Positions 32,136-41,032 of a stretch of 64,000 bases of DNA are shown in pieces (the first letter of the stretch is position 1; every line of letters begins with the position of its first letter). This stretch comes from Candidatus Defluviilinea proxima (lineage in GTDB: Bacteria > Chloroflexota > Anaerolineae > Anaerolineales > Villigracilaceae). The DNA lies in contig JADKIW010000001.1 of assembly GCA_016721115.1 (NCBI GenBank), forward strand, positions 1,131,501-1,195,500, read 5' to 3'. A program made the translations under genes and the position numbers. The notes beneath the pieces were generated by a model, which saw only the letters and a list, made by a program, of their open reading frames with translations, had not been told where the DNA came from and ran no database searches.

Positions 32136-34127
32136 ATGCTCACACATAATAAGTACCCCTTAAATTACACACCTTCCTGGATAAAAACGAATATCTTCTC
32201 TGTGATTATCCTGATGCTATTACTGTCTGTCAGTATCTTGCCTATTATGGGCACTACACCAGCGCAAGCCTTACCCACTTCTCTCACTTTCATCGCTGAA
32301 GCTGATTCGCAAGTAAAGGAGTCTAGCCCCACCACGAACTACGGGAACTTTTCCTCTTTGCAGGCGGACGGTGCGAGCGACCCGGACGTGGAAGGTTTCA
32401 TTCGTTTCACAGTCACCGGAATATCTGGCACAATCCAAAGCGCTACATTGCGCGTTTACGATACAACCAATGGTTCTGCCAATGGACCAGTTGTATATGG
32501 AACCGGCACTTCGTGGACAGAGACTGGTATTACCTGGAATAACCGTCCGCCCCGTATCACTGGTGCACTCGATAACAAGGGCAATATCAGTGTAGGCACC
32601 TGGGTGGAATACAATGTCACTTCGTTGGTGACCGGGGACGGAACATTCAGTTTTGTACTCGCCGCGGACAGCAACGATGCGGCCACGTTCTCTTCTCGTC
32701 AGGGAAGTCAGCCACCTCAATTGGTGGTCACGACTGATAACATTTCAACCCCAACACTCGACAATACTCCAACGCAGACACCTGTCCCATCTGTAACACT
32801 TACCAATACGCAAACATCAAGCTCTGTCCTCACTTTCATTGCTGAAGCTGATTCGCAAGTAAACGAATCCAACCCATCCACTAATTATGGTAAAAGCACC
32901 TATCTACAAGTAGACGGTGCAAGCGACCCGGACGTGGAAGTTTTCATTCGTTTCACAGTCACCGGAGTGTCTGGCGGAGTCCAAAGCGCTACATTGCGCG
33001 TTTACGATACAACCAATGGTTCTACCAATGGACCAGCTGTATATGGGACCGGCACTTCGTGGACGGAGACCGGCATTACTTGGAATAGCCGTCCGCCTCG
33101 TATCACAGGCGCACTCGATAACAAGGGCAATATCAGTGTAGGCACCTGGGTGGAATACAATGTCACTTCGTTGGTGATCGGGGATGGAACATTCAGCTTT
33201 GTGCTCGTGGCCGATAGCAACGATGCCGCCACTTTTTCTTCCCGCCAAGGCAGTCAGCCGCCTCAATTGGTGGTCACGGCTGATAACATTTCAACCCCGA
33301 CACCGACTTTGACCATTGCCACAGATACTCCTACTCCAAGCCCCATCCCATCCGATAGCGTTGTTCTGGTTGGCGCTGGTGACATTTCAACATGCAGTAA
33401 TAATAACGATGAGCTCACTGCACGGTTATTGGATAACATCCCCGGCACGGTGTTCACCGCTGGGGACAATGCCTATGTTAACGGTACGTATACTGAATAT
33501 GTCAATTGCTACGATCCAACCTGGGGACGACACAAGTCCCGCACGAAACCGGTACCTGGGAATCATGAGTACAATACAGCAGGCGCGGCAGGCTATTTCC
33601 AATACTTCGACAATATTGATTCCTACTATGCCTATGACTTGGGTACCTGGCGTATTTATGCCTTGAATTCCGAGATCGACGTGTCAGCTTCAAGCCCTCA
33701 GGTGACCTGGTTGCAGGCTGATCTCGCCGCGCACCCCAGTCCCTGTGTATTGGCGTATTGGCATAGACCGCGCTGGTCATCAGGTCTCTCGCATGGCAGT
33801 GATCCTGAAATGCAGACATTGTGGCAGGTACTCTATGAAGCTGGAGCAGAGTTGGTGATTTCCGGCCATGAGCACCATTATGAAAGGTTTGCACAGATGG
33901 ATACAGATGGCCTGGTGGTTTCACAGGGATTACGTGAATTCGTAGCTGGCATGGGAGGTGGTGCAGGCCACTATCCATTCGGTTCCATCTTGCCGGCCAG
34001 CGAGGTTCGTGATAACTCAGCCTACGGCGTGTTGAAATTGACCTTGAATGTCGGCAGCTATGATTGGCAATTTGTGCCCGTTGCCGGAGCAACATTTACT
34101 GATAGTGGTAACAGCATCTGCCACTAA
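32136..34127 (+). CDS. Secreted metallophosphoesterase with two DNRLRE domains
   Basis: A 663-residue exported protein: signal peptide with a long hydrophobic helix (about residues 20-40) and an AQA-type cleavage site near residue 47. Two DNRLRE domains (about 50-205 and 232-387) each begin FIAEADSQV and contain GFIRFTVTGxSG or VFIRFTVTG, LRVYDTTNGS and WNxRPP. A Thr/Pro linker leads to a calcineurin-like phosphoesterase domain (about 405-660): GAGDIS, TAGDNAY, PVPGNHEY, YWHRPRWSS and VISGHEHHYERF, the complete metal-binding set of purple acid phosphatase-like enzymes. The DNRLRE domains probably bind carbohydrate at the cell surface. The ribosome binding site is weak. Confidence 0.85.
   Translation: MLTHNKYPLNYTPSWIKTNIFSVIILMLLLSVSILPIMGTTPAQALPTSLTFIAEADSQVKESSPTTNYGNFSSLQADGASDPDVEGFIRFTVTGISGTIQSATLRVYDTTNGSANGPVVYGTGTSWTETGITWNNRPPRITGALDNKGNISVGTWVEYNVTSLVTGDGTFSFVLAADSNDAATFSSRQGSQPPQLVVTTDNISTPTLDNTPTQTPVPSVTLTNTQTSSSVLTFIAEADSQVNESNPSTNYGKSTYLQVDGASDPDVEVFIRFTVTGVSGGVQSATLRVYDTTNGSTNGPAVYGTGTSWTETGITWNSRPPRITGALDNKGNISVGTWVEYNVTSLVIGDGTFSFVLVADSNDAATFSSRQGSQPPQLVVTADNISTPTPTLTIATDTPTPSPIPSDSVVLVGAGDISTCSNNNDELTARLLDNIPGTVFTAGDNAYVNGTYTEYVNCYDPTWGRHKSRTKPVPGNHEYNTAGAAGYFQYFDNIDSYYAYDLGTWRIYALNSEIDVSASSPQVTWLQADLAAHPSPCVLAYWHRPRWSSGLSHGSDPEMQTLWQVLYEAGAELVISGHEHHYERFAQMDTDGLVVSQGLREFVAGMGGGAGHYPFGSILPASEVRDNSAYGVLKLTLNVGSYDWQFVPVAGATFTDSGNSICH
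32283..33296 (+). repeat. Direct repeat of the DNRLRE-coding unit
   Basis: Bases 32283-32750 recur at 32829-33296, offset by exactly 546 bp (182 codons), with high DNA identity including silent positions. This indicates a recent in-frame duplication or gene conversion. Confidence 0.85.
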
Positions 34128-34154
34128 TCGATATGAATGAAAATGCTTTTGTAA

Positions 34155-34188
34155 AATAAACGCCAGTCTAATTAAACTGGCGTTTATT
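34155..34188. terminator. Bidirectional terminator between phosphoesterase and ABC ATPase genes
   Basis: AATAAACGCCAGT (34155-34167) pairs perfectly with 34176-34188 around an eight-base loop; A/T-rich on both sides; lies between two convergent genes. Confidence 0.9.
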
Positions 34189-34196
34189 CTTTGACA

Positions 34197-34967
34197 TTAC
34201 TTTGTATCGGGTAATACCAGCGGAATATCCAGGAAGGGATGCTTGACCACTTGCACCGGCAGGCAATATGCATCGCGGATCAAATCCGGAAGAAGTACCT
34301 GCTCCGGTTTTCCTTGGGCTTTTATCTCCCCTGCAACCATGAGGGCGATACGGTCCGCATAATGGGCGGCGAGATTCAGATCATGAAGTGCAACGAGCAC
34401 CGCGAGATTATCTTTGTGGGCAAGTTCAGATACCAATTCCAATAAACCAACTTGATATTGCAGATCCAAATGCGCGGTGGGTTCATCGAGTAACAGGATC
34501 GGCGTGGACTGGCACAAGGCACGAGCGAGTAATATGCGTTGTTGTTCTCCGCCAGAGAGTTCGCCCACGCGTCTATCTGCGAATGATAGTGCACTCACAC
34601 GTCCCAAAGAATACCGCGCGAGTTCTTCATCCTTTTGTGAAGGCTGACCGAGAAAGCCCAGATAGGGCGTGCGTCCCATCAAGACGGTTTCCCACACGGT
34701 AAAGGCCGGGGGCATGGCTACGGCTTGGGGAACAGTAGCAACATATCGGGCGCGTTGAAGCGTCGAAAGCGAAGCGAAGTCATCGCCATTCGTGCGGACG
34801 TGTCCTGTATAAGGAATGACTCCGCTTGCGGCGCGGATGAGAGTCGATTTGCCTGCGCCGTTCGGGCCGATCAATGCGAGGACTTCTCCGCTTTTCACAT
34901 GGAGAGAGACCTCATGCAAGATCTTGCGAGAGCCATACGAAACGGAAAGAGATTGAATATCCAGCAT
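34197..34967 (-). CDS. ABC transporter ATPase, cobalamin/iron-siderophore type
   Basis: The 256-residue subunit has Walker A GPNGAGKSTL, the Q-loop VPQAVAMPP, signature LSGGEQQR, Walker B ILLLDEP, and the H-loop LVALHDLNLAAHYADRIA. The pattern is that of BtuD/FecE-type ATPases. It is the last gene of the cobalamin operon, separated from its permease and binding protein by five or six salvage genes, yet in the same orientation. It should power uptake with the permease at 39986-40981. A scar of a similar gene lies at 31812-31873. Confidence 0.88.
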   Translation of the reverse strand: MLDIQSLSVSYGSRKILHEVSLHVKSGEVLALIGPNGAGKSTLIRAASGVIPYTGHVRTNGDDFASLSTLQRARYVATVPQAVAMPPAFTVWETVLMGRTPYLGFLGQPSQKDEELARYSLGRVSALSFADRRVGELSGGEQQRILLARALCQSTPILLLDEPTAHLDLQYQVGLLELVSELAHKDNLAVLVALHDLNLAAHYADRIALMVAGEIKAQGKPEQVLLPDLIRDAYCLPVQVVKHPFLDIPLVLPDTK

Positions 34968-34976
34968 GGAGTTACT

Positions 34977-35870
34977 TTATTGAATTGTCCACTTTTCGCC
35001 GAGGCTCATGCCCAGCGTTTCGTAAATTTTTAAAGTAGCTTTGGAACGATTCAGTGTGTAGAAGTGAATGCCCGCCACGTTTTGATCGTAAAGGTCAAAG
35101 GCTTGCTCGGTGGCCCAATGAATGCCGATCTTTTCAACGGTCTCATCGTTTTCTGCGCGCAAGACCGCGCGTAATAACTTGGCGGGAATGCGAGACCCCA
35201 GCGATAACTCGGCCATGCGCTTCATTCCTTGCAGTGAAGAAATCGGCATCAAACCTGCCAGAATGGGAACTTTGATCCCGGCAATTTCACAACGTTCACA
35301 GAAATCATAAAAATCGCGGTTCTCGAAAAAGAGTTGCGTGCAGATGTAGTCTGCGCCTGCATCCACTTTTTCTTTGAGGTAATCCATTTCTTTCAAACGA
35401 TTGGGCGTACCGGGATGTCCTTCTGGAAAACCTGCGACACCGATACCCAATTGTGGAAAATATTTTTTTACAAAGGCCACCACTTCAGATGCATATGCAA
35501 AGCCATTTGGTGACGGTTTGAAGTCAGTGCTTCCCTTGGGTGGATCACCACGCAAGGCCAGAATATTTTCTCCGCCCGCTTCCACATATCGTTCGAGTTG
35601 TCCCTTGATCTCATCGCGACTGCCGCCAACTGTCGTGAGGTGCATGACGGTGTTCAGTGGAGTCTCTTTCTGTAAACGGATCACCAGATCGTGAGTCAGA
35701 TCTTTAGCAGAACCACCGGCGCCATACGTCACGCTGACAAACGATGGGCGGATGGGAGATAGATCGCTGATGGTTTGAAATAATGTGTGCGAACCTTCCT
35801 CTGTTTTGGGTGGGAAAAATTCAAAACTAAAGTGAACGCCTGGTTGGCCGAGTATTTTTGAGATGTGCAT
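34977..35870 (-). CDS. metF: Methylenetetrahydrofolate reductase
   Basis: Start at 35870 (MHISKIL), since the 21 bases before it in frame open with TTG and contain the ribosome binding site (GAAAGGA). The 297-residue protein has the FAD-binding barrel: HFSFEFFPPKTEEG, SVTYGAGGSA, HLTTVGGSRDEIKGQL, LRGDPPKGS, and ICTQLFFENRDFYDFCERC. MetF makes 5-methyltetrahydrofolate, the methyl donor of B12-dependent methionine synthase (MetH). Its place inside a cobalamin operon, nine bases before the ATPase gene, therefore makes metabolic sense. Confidence 0.93.
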   Translation of the reverse strand: MHISKILGQPGVHFSFEFFPPKTEEGSHTLFQTISDLSPIRPSFVSVTYGAGGSAKDLTHDLVIRLQKETPLNTVMHLTTVGGSRDEIKGQLERYVEAGGENILALRGDPPKGSTDFKPSPNGFAYASEVVAFVKKYFPQLGIGVAGFPEGHPGTPNRLKEMDYLKEKVDAGADYICTQLFFENRDFYDFCERCEIAGIKVPILAGLMPISSLQGMKRMAELSLGSRIPAKLLRAVLRAENDETVEKIGIHWATEQAFDLYDQNVAGIHFYTLNRSKATLKIYETLGMSLGEKWTIQ

Positions 35871-35987
35871 CGTATGGTTCGATCCTTTCAAAACAAAATG
35901 ATGATTGCCTATTCTTTTTTGCGAACAAACAGACTAACTATAAATCTGTGGACATTGTAGCCGAGACATAACGAAATGCGACATACT

Positions 35988-36536
35988 TTAACTTTTTGAT
36001 TTGACCTTCATCGGAATACCTGCCACCATGAACAGGACTTCATCCGCTTCTTTTGCCAACCTTTGATTTGCCCAGCCAATCCCATCACGGTATACACGCC
36101 CCATCTGATACGGCGGGACAAGTCCCAGCCCGACCTCATTCGAGACGATGAGCCAGTGTTGATTCGTTTTACGAGTAGCAGAAAGCAAATTGTCGATCTC
36201 GGTATGAACAGCTTGTAGGAACGGCTCTTCTTCCACGCGATCATCTTTCACGAATTGCATGATCAGATTGTTCATGAGCAACGTGATGCAATCCAGGATA
36301 ACGATCTCCGAATGTATCCCCTCAACATGTGAAGCGATACCTGATGGAATCTCCAACGTTCCCCAATGTGCAGGGCGTTCTGCCTTATGCTTTTGAATCC
36401 GCGCGGACATTTCCTCGTCGAACGCCTGCGCCGTGGCAAGAAACGTAACAGACTTGCCAGTCTCTTCTGCCAGTTGCAACGCATACGATGATTTCCCACT
36501 GCGCGCACCGCCAAGGATGAGAGTGATCGCCGCCAT
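35988..36536 (-). CDS. cobU: Adenosylcobinamide kinase/guanylyltransferase CobU
   Basis: The 182-residue bifunctional enzyme starts ITLILGGARSGKSSYAL (P-loop) and continues VTFLATAQAFDEEMSARIQKHK, with His for the GMP intermediate, then IVILDCITLLMNNL and VSNEVGLGLVPPYQMGRVYRD. It phosphorylates adenosylcobinamide and forms adenosyl-GDP-cobinamide in the nucleotide-loop assembly. Its start codon overlaps the stop region of the upstream gene (36536), a tight operon contact. Confidence 0.95.
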   Translation of the reverse strand: MAAITLILGGARSGKSSYALQLAEETGKSVTFLATAQAFDEEMSARIQKHKAERPAHWGTLEIPSGIASHVEGIHSEIVILDCITLLMNNLIMQFVKDDRVEEEPFLQAVHTEIDNLLSATRKTNQHWLIVSNEVGLGLVPPYQMGRVYRDGIGWANQRLAKEADEVLFMVAGIPMKVKSKS

Positions 36537-37309
36537 TAAGAGAACCTCTCGAGCATTTCCATCGAAGAAAGAAAATCTTCTTCTGAAAAGATCTCAAGTG
36601 TCAACACGCCTTCGTAATTTGCACGGATCAATTCATCCCACACCGCACGGACCTTTTCTTCGGGCATATTGGCCAGCGACTTATGGTCACGTTCGGCCAG
36701 TCCGTGAATGTGGATGACGCGTGTACGTGGCAATGCGGCTCGCAAATAGGGAATCGGGTCGTGTTCATCCAGCCATAAATGACCGATATCCACACAGCGG
36801 CTGACGGGGATACGATCCAATACGGGCTGAATAAAACCAAGCGGATAGGTTTCTAAATTTTCAACCGCCAGTTTATCTGCGCCACCGGCCCACTCTGAAA
36901 CGATCCCCAACGCACGGACGGAATGATCCTGCCAGCGTTTGATCGCATTTGCATCTGTGGAAGTGCGCACGGACTTTCCATCCAGATGCAAAACATACGC
37001 CCACGGATTCAAATCACGCACGCAATCAATCACGCGTTTGGCTTTCACCAGTGACACATCGCGCTCATCTCCATCCTCGCCCAACTTCAAATCGAGCGGC
37101 AAATGGACAGTGAAGGTCATGTCATAGTCGTGCGCAACCTGTTTGAGTTCGGCGATGGTTTCGTTAGATGGAAGATTGTTCGGACCATCGTCTACTTCAA
37201 AAAGGATCAATTCAATATCCCGAACCTTGCCAGCCAAATAACGCGCATTGGGAAGGATGTCATCGGGAATAATATAAGAGGTTGTGCCAAGCCGAAAAGG
37301 ATATGTCAT
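36536..37309 (-). CDS. cbiR: CbiR-type cobamide-remodelling phosphodiesterase
   Basis: A 257-residue AP endonuclease 2-type TIM barrel: FRLGTTSYIIPDDILPNARY, DIELILFEVDDGPNNLPS, FTVHLPLDLKLG, VLHLDGK, AVENLETYP, CVDIGHLW, VIHIHGL and LEIFSEEDF. The opening sequence and its position between cobU and cobS match CbiR, the enzyme that removes the lower nucleotide loop of cobamides so that another base can be installed. It is not homologous in detail to the barrel at 17035-17889. The specific name rests on recognised family resemblance and context. Confidence 0.8.
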   Translation of the reverse strand: MTYPFRLGTTSYIIPDDILPNARYLAGKVRDIELILFEVDDGPNNLPSNETIAELKQVAHDYDMTFTVHLPLDLKLGEDGDERDVSLVKAKRVIDCVRDLNPWAYVLHLDGKSVRTSTDANAIKRWQDHSVRALGIVSEWAGGADKLAVENLETYPLGFIQPVLDRIPVSRCVDIGHLWLDEHDPIPYLRAALPRTRVIHIHGLAERDHKSLANMPEEKVRAVWDELIRANYEGVLTLEIFSEEDFLSSMEMLERFS

Positions 37310-37372
37310 TCTGTCCTATATACCTCGGTGGCTGAACGCAAGCAGTCAAGCCACTTGTAAAGAAATGTTTTG

Positions 37373-37434
37373 AACCACTGAGACACGAAGGCACAGAGAC
37401 AAAAATAAACTCTGTGTCTCAGTGTCTCCGTGGT
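37373..37434. repeat. Palindromic interspersed element (CCACTGAGACAC family)
   Basis: AACCACTGAGACAC at one end pairs with GTGTCTCCGTGGTT at the other; inner parts GCACAGAGAC and CTCTGTGTCTC pair as well. It lies in the 179-bp gap between cobS and cbiR and resembles the element at 20928-20994. Confidence 0.75.
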
Positions 37435-37488
37435 TAGACTTTTGTGTTCTTCCAAGAGCTTATTGCTCCATTCACTACGACAGTGAAT

Positions 37489-38211
37489 TTACAAACTTAC
37501 AAATACCAACAATAAAATCACTTCAACAAATTCAACGATCATGCCGAACACGTCGCCTGTCACACCACCGATACGTGACTTTGCCAACCATAAAATGAAA
37601 GCCATTCCGAGTAACCCAGCAAGCAAGGCAATGAGTCCACGTGTTCCGAGCAGAATAGCAATTGCCAGTGGAATGATCGCGCCCCACCAGATGAATGAAC
37701 GACGAAACCCTGTAGCAAAGTCCGCACCCATACCAGAGGGGCGAGCAAGAGGAAGCAGGCCTGCGGGCAAAATGCACCAACGTGCAAAACTTGCTGCGAG
37801 CAGAATGCCTAAACTGGAAGTGGGAGAAAGTGAAGCAAGCGTTGCGGCTTTGAGAAATAAAATCAACACCACTCCGATCACACCGAATGCGCCCATGCGT
37901 GGGTCTTTCATGATCTCAAGTCTGCGCTCAACTGATGCGCTGACGAACAAGCCGTCGCAACAATCTCCCAAACCGTCGAGGTGTAATCCGCCCGTCAACG
38001 CGACCCAAACGATCAGCGTAACAATACCGGCGACCAATGGCGGGAATACCAGCATCGAACCTGTCCATGTTAGCCATGTCAATGCACCGACAACCAACCC
38101 CACCAACGGAAACCATACAGCGGCACGTCCGCTATCGCCCGCCGACCAATCGTCGGGGAGCTTGAAGCGCAGAGTCGTCATCAATCCAAAAGCGATTCGC
38201 AGACTTCGCAT
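37489..38211 (-). CDS. cobS: Adenosylcobinamide-GDP ribazoletransferase CobS
   Basis: A 240-residue membrane protein with about six helices. The family motif is GGLHLDGLGDCCDGLFVSAS (Asp residues for Mg), after LVGLVVGALTWLTW, and KDPRMGAFGVIGVVL follows. It joins alpha-ribazole with adenosyl-GDP-cobinamide to give adenosylcobalamin. It directly abuts cobT with one base or less between, so the two are co-translated. Length is normal. Confidence 0.95.
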   Translation of the reverse strand: MRSLRIAFGLMTTLRFKLPDDWSAGDSGRAAVWFPLVGLVVGALTWLTWTGSMLVFPPLVAGIVTLIVWVALTGGLHLDGLGDCCDGLFVSASVERRLEIMKDPRMGAFGVIGVVLILFLKAATLASLSPTSSLGILLAASFARWCILPAGLLPLARPSGMGADFATGFRRSFIWWGAIIPLAIAILLGTRGLIALLAGLLGMAFILWLAKSRIGGVTGDVFGMIVEFVEVILLLVFVSL

Positions 38212-39267
38212 TTATTCCTTCTCGCTCACGCCAGCCTCGCCAAACGTCGCCATCTCGTTCAACACTTTGCACGCGGCTTCGGCCATTGAGATTCCCAACG
38301 CCGCGCCTGTGCCTTCGCCGAGTCGCATGTCCAGATCAAGCAAAGGCTTCAAGCCTAGCCAATCTAGCATTAGTCCATGTCCATGCTCCTTCGAGCGATG
38401 TGCCGAGATCAAATAATCCCTGCATTGCGGCGCAACCGTCACTGCGATCATCGCGGCGGCGGTGGAAATGAATCCATCTACCATCACAGGCACACGTTTT
38501 GATGCCGCGCCGATCATCACACCCGCCAGCCCGCCGATCTCAAAGCCGCCTACCTTTGACAGCACGTCGAGTCCATCGTTCGCGTTCGGCTTGTTTACAC
38601 TCAACGCGCGTTCGATCACTGCGATCTTTCGTTTCAAACCTTCATCGTCCACACCGGTGCCACGCCCTGCAATGTCTTTCGGATGTTGCTTCAACAGCAC
38701 GCATGCAATCGCCGCAGATGGAGTCGTGTTGCCGATTCCCATATCGCCGGTGCCGATGATGTCTGCGCCGTGAGCGATTTCTGCTAATGCAATTTCGATT
38801 CCGCTTTGAATTGATTCTTCTGCCTGAGCACGCGTCATTGCTGGACCTTGAGCCAGATTCGCCGTCCCCGAAGCGACTCTACGCCGAAGCAGATTCTTAT
38901 CATCCGTTGGAATGTCATTGGCAACGCCCATATCCACTACAACGACTCTTGCACCAACATGACGTGCCAACACGTTGATCGCCGCGCCACCCGCGAGAAA
39001 GTTCAATACCATTTGCGGAGTCACTTCCTGTGGGTAGGCGCTGACTCCCTCCGCAACGACGCCATGGTCACCGGCCATGGTGATGATAACCTTCTCTTTG
39101 ATGGATGGCCTTGCGTTTCCTGTGATCCCCGCCAGTTGAATGGATAACTCTTCAAGCCTGCCCAAACTACCAGCAGGCTTGGTCAACATGTTTTGTCTCT
39201 CCCGTGCCGCCTGCATGGCAGACTCGTCGAGCGGTTGTATTTGTTGGATAACTTCTTCAAAAGACAT
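38212..39267 (-). CDS. cobT: Nicotinate-nucleotide-dimethylbenzimidazole phosphoribosyltransferase CobT
   Basis: Start at 39267 (MSFEEVIQQIQPLD) fits the family; an ATG four codons earlier lies on top of the likely ribosome binding site GAAGGG. The 351 residues have LTKPAGSLGRLEELSIQLAG, MAGDHGVVAEGVSAYPQEVT, the catalytic-region TGDMGIGNTTPSAAI, GRGTGVDDEGL and the C-terminal EGTGAALGISM. It activates the lower-ligand base as alpha-ribazole phosphate. It is translationally adjacent to cobS. Confidence 0.95.
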   Translation of the reverse strand: MSFEEVIQQIQPLDESAMQAARERQNMLTKPAGSLGRLEELSIQLAGITGNARPSIKEKVIITMAGDHGVVAEGVSAYPQEVTPQMVLNFLAGGAAINVLARHVGARVVVVDMGVANDIPTDDKNLLRRRVASGTANLAQGPAMTRAQAEESIQSGIEIALAEIAHGADIIGTGDMGIGNTTPSAAIACVLLKQHPKDIAGRGTGVDDEGLKRKIAVIERALSVNKPNANDGLDVLSKVGGFEIGGLAGVMIGAASKRVPVMVDGFISTAAAMIAVTVAPQCRDYLISAHRSKEHGHGLMLDWLGLKPLLDLDMRLGEGTGAALGISMAEAACKVLNEMATFGEAGVSEKE

Positions 39268-39317
39268 TCTGTATGTCATCCCTTCGGGATTGGAATTGAT
39301 ATTGCTTGTTCTATAAT

Positions 39318-39361
39318 CATTTCACTCCTTCGGAGTTGTGTAATCCCAATGGAATGAAATG
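39318..39361. repeat. Small inverted-repeat element between cobO and cobT
   Basis: CATTTCACTCC (39318-39328) pairs with GGAATGAAATG (39351-39361) with one mismatch, with an inner CTCCTTCGGAG hairpin. No gene in the 149-bp gap. Confidence 0.55.
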
Positions 39362-39416
39362 GCAGTTCATCTTTTTTTCTGCCGATCTCTGATAACTGAT
39401 CACTTTTTATTTCTTC

Positions 39417-39938
39417 TTAAAATTCAACACCAGCTTGTGCGACGATACCCTGGTCAAAGGGATGTTTGATCGGAGTGACCTCGCTGACGAGGTCAGCTTG
39501 TTGGATCAAGGCGTCAGGGGCAGAACGGCCGGTGATAACAAGATGCAGGTTCGATGGGCGATTGAGGCGGAGCCAGTCCAGCACTTCATTTGTGTCGAGC
39601 CAGTTGTAAGTCAGTGTGTAGGTGAATTCATCCAGCACGATCAAGTCATAGTTCCCGCTGGAAATTTTTTCTTTTGCGATCTCCCAACCGTGATGTGCCC
39701 GCGCAATGGTTTCATTCATATCTTTGGATGTCCATGTGAAGCCATCGCCTGTGGCGTGCCATTCGATGCCGAGCTTTTTTGCGGCTTTGATCTCGCCCCA
39801 TTGACCGGTTTCTGCTTTGATGAATTGAATGACACAGATGCGGAAGTCGCGCCCCCATGCTCGTAAAACCATACCAAAGGCGGCGGTGGATTTTCCTTTG
39901 CCGTCACCTGTATTGACGATCAGTAATCCTTTTTTCAT
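39417..39938 (-). CDS. cobO: Corrinoid adenosyltransferase CobO/BtuR type
   Basis: The 173 residues contain the P-loop NTGDGKGKSTAAFG, RICVIQFIKAETGQWGE, GDGFTWTSKD and LIVLDEFTYTLTYNWLD, the signature of CobO/CobA/BtuR ATP:corrinoid adenosyltransferases. It transfers adenosyl to the cobalt of cobinamide or cobalamin, the first step after import. It has GGAAAC-type sequence before the start and lies 47 bases after the permease gene in the operon. Confidence 0.95.
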   Translation of the reverse strand: MKKGLLIVNTGDGKGKSTAAFGMVLRAWGRDFRICVIQFIKAETGQWGEIKAAKKLGIEWHATGDGFTWTSKDMNETIARAHHGWEIAKEKISSGNYDLIVLDEFTYTLTYNWLDTNEVLDWLRLNRPSNLHLVITGRSAPDALIQQADLVSEVTPIKHPFDQGIVAQAGVEF

Positions 39939-39985
39939 AGTTGTTTCCTTTTGGAAATGTCAGGAGCAAACCCCTGATTCCATAT

Positions 39986-40981
39986 TCACCACAAGCCTTG
40001 ATTCTTTGCGCGTCGCAACACCCACAAAAAGAACGGCGCGCCTGCCAGTGAAGTGACAATACCCACGGGCAACTCTTGCGGTGCGATGATGATGCGGGAG
40101 AACACGTCTGCAAATAACAACACAGAGGCGCCTCCGAGAATGCTAAGAGGAATGATGCGGCGATAGTCCACGCCCCACCACATGCGCACAACATGCGGAA
40201 CGACCAACCCCACGAAGCCGATGATGCCCGCGAACGATACGGCAGCGGCTGTGACCAGTGATGCCGCCAGAATAATAATGACCTTGGTGCGCCTTACATC
40301 CAATCCCATTTGCTTGGCCTGGTCATCGCCAAATTGTAGAAGATTCAAGGAGTAGCCGCTTAAGACCAATGTTGTCAGGCCAACGGCAAGATAGGGAATG
40401 AGGACGAGCGTTACATCCCAGCCGACCAGACTCACACCTCCCAATAACCATCCAATGGCACGACGCACTTCGTCGGTGGAGCGAAGCATTAGAAATGATG
40501 TTAGCGATGTAGCGAAGGATGAAACTGCCACACCCGCCAGGATCAAGTTGGTGGTGGGCACTGTGCCACCTACATGGGCAAAGGTGTAAACGATGTACAC
40601 GGTCAATAGACTGGTGATGAACGCCACCAGCGGCACGGCCAGCAATCCTAGTGTTGTATAGGGCCATTTGATCGACATCGCCATGATCGCACCCAAGCCT
40701 GCGCCTGAAGCTGCGCCGATCAAAAAAGGATCGGCCAGTGGGTTGCGGAAGAGTCCCTGATAGGATGCGCCACTCCCTGCCAATGCCGCGCCTACCATTG
40801 CGATCAACAATGTGCGAGGCAAACGGATATCCCACAAAATGGTGCGGAATGTATCATTGGTCGAGACACCGCTCAACGCCCGCCAAACTTCCGTTGGAGG
40901 AATGAATACGGAACCGATCCCCAAACTTAAGAGGAGCATGACCGCTAATACGAAAATGGAAATAAGGAGAGGCGTGCGCAT
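39986..40981 (-). CDS. FecCD/BtuC-type ABC permease
   Basis: A 331-residue integral membrane protein with nine to ten helices. Typical FecCD features: IRLPRTLLIAMVGAALAGSGASYQ given in part as RLPRTLLIAMVGAALAGSGA, GLFRNPLADPFLIGAASGAGLGA (first part GLFRNPLADPFLIG), and IGFVGLVVPHVVRMWWG near residue 265. It forms the cobalamin (or siderophore-like) channel with the ATPase at 34197-34967. The binding-protein gene precedes it with an intercistronic hairpin. Confidence 0.92.
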   Translation of the reverse strand: MRTPLLISIFVLAVMLLLSLGIGSVFIPPTEVWRALSGVSTNDTFRTILWDIRLPRTLLIAMVGAALAGSGASYQGLFRNPLADPFLIGAASGAGLGAIMAMSIKWPYTTLGLLAVPLVAFITSLLTVYIVYTFAHVGGTVPTTNLILAGVAVSSFATSLTSFLMLRSTDEVRRAIGWLLGGVSLVGWDVTLVLIPYLAVGLTTLVLSGYSLNLLQFGDDQAKQMGLDVRRTKVIIILAASLVTAAAVSFAGIIGFVGLVVPHVVRMWWGVDYRRIIPLSILGGASVLLFADVFSRIIIAPQELPVGIVTSLAGAPFFLWVLRRAKNQGLW

Positions 40982-40991
40982 GGAATATATG

Positions 40992-41022
40992 GGCCAACAG
41001 ACAGCTTATCCGTCTGTTGGCC
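40992..41022. other. Intercistronic hairpin between binding protein and permease genes
   Basis: GGCCAACAGAC (40992-41002) pairs perfectly with GTCTGTTGGCC (41012-41022). On the minus transcript it is not followed by a T run, so it more likely stabilises or partly attenuates the mRNA. That would allow more binding protein than permease. Confidence 0.6.
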
Positions 41023-41032
41023 ATCTTTTATC

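Noticed and set aside
32283..33296. CRISPR-like repeat
   Set aside because: There are only two long repeats, in frame in a coding gene; no short regularly spaced repeats or cas genes are in the window.
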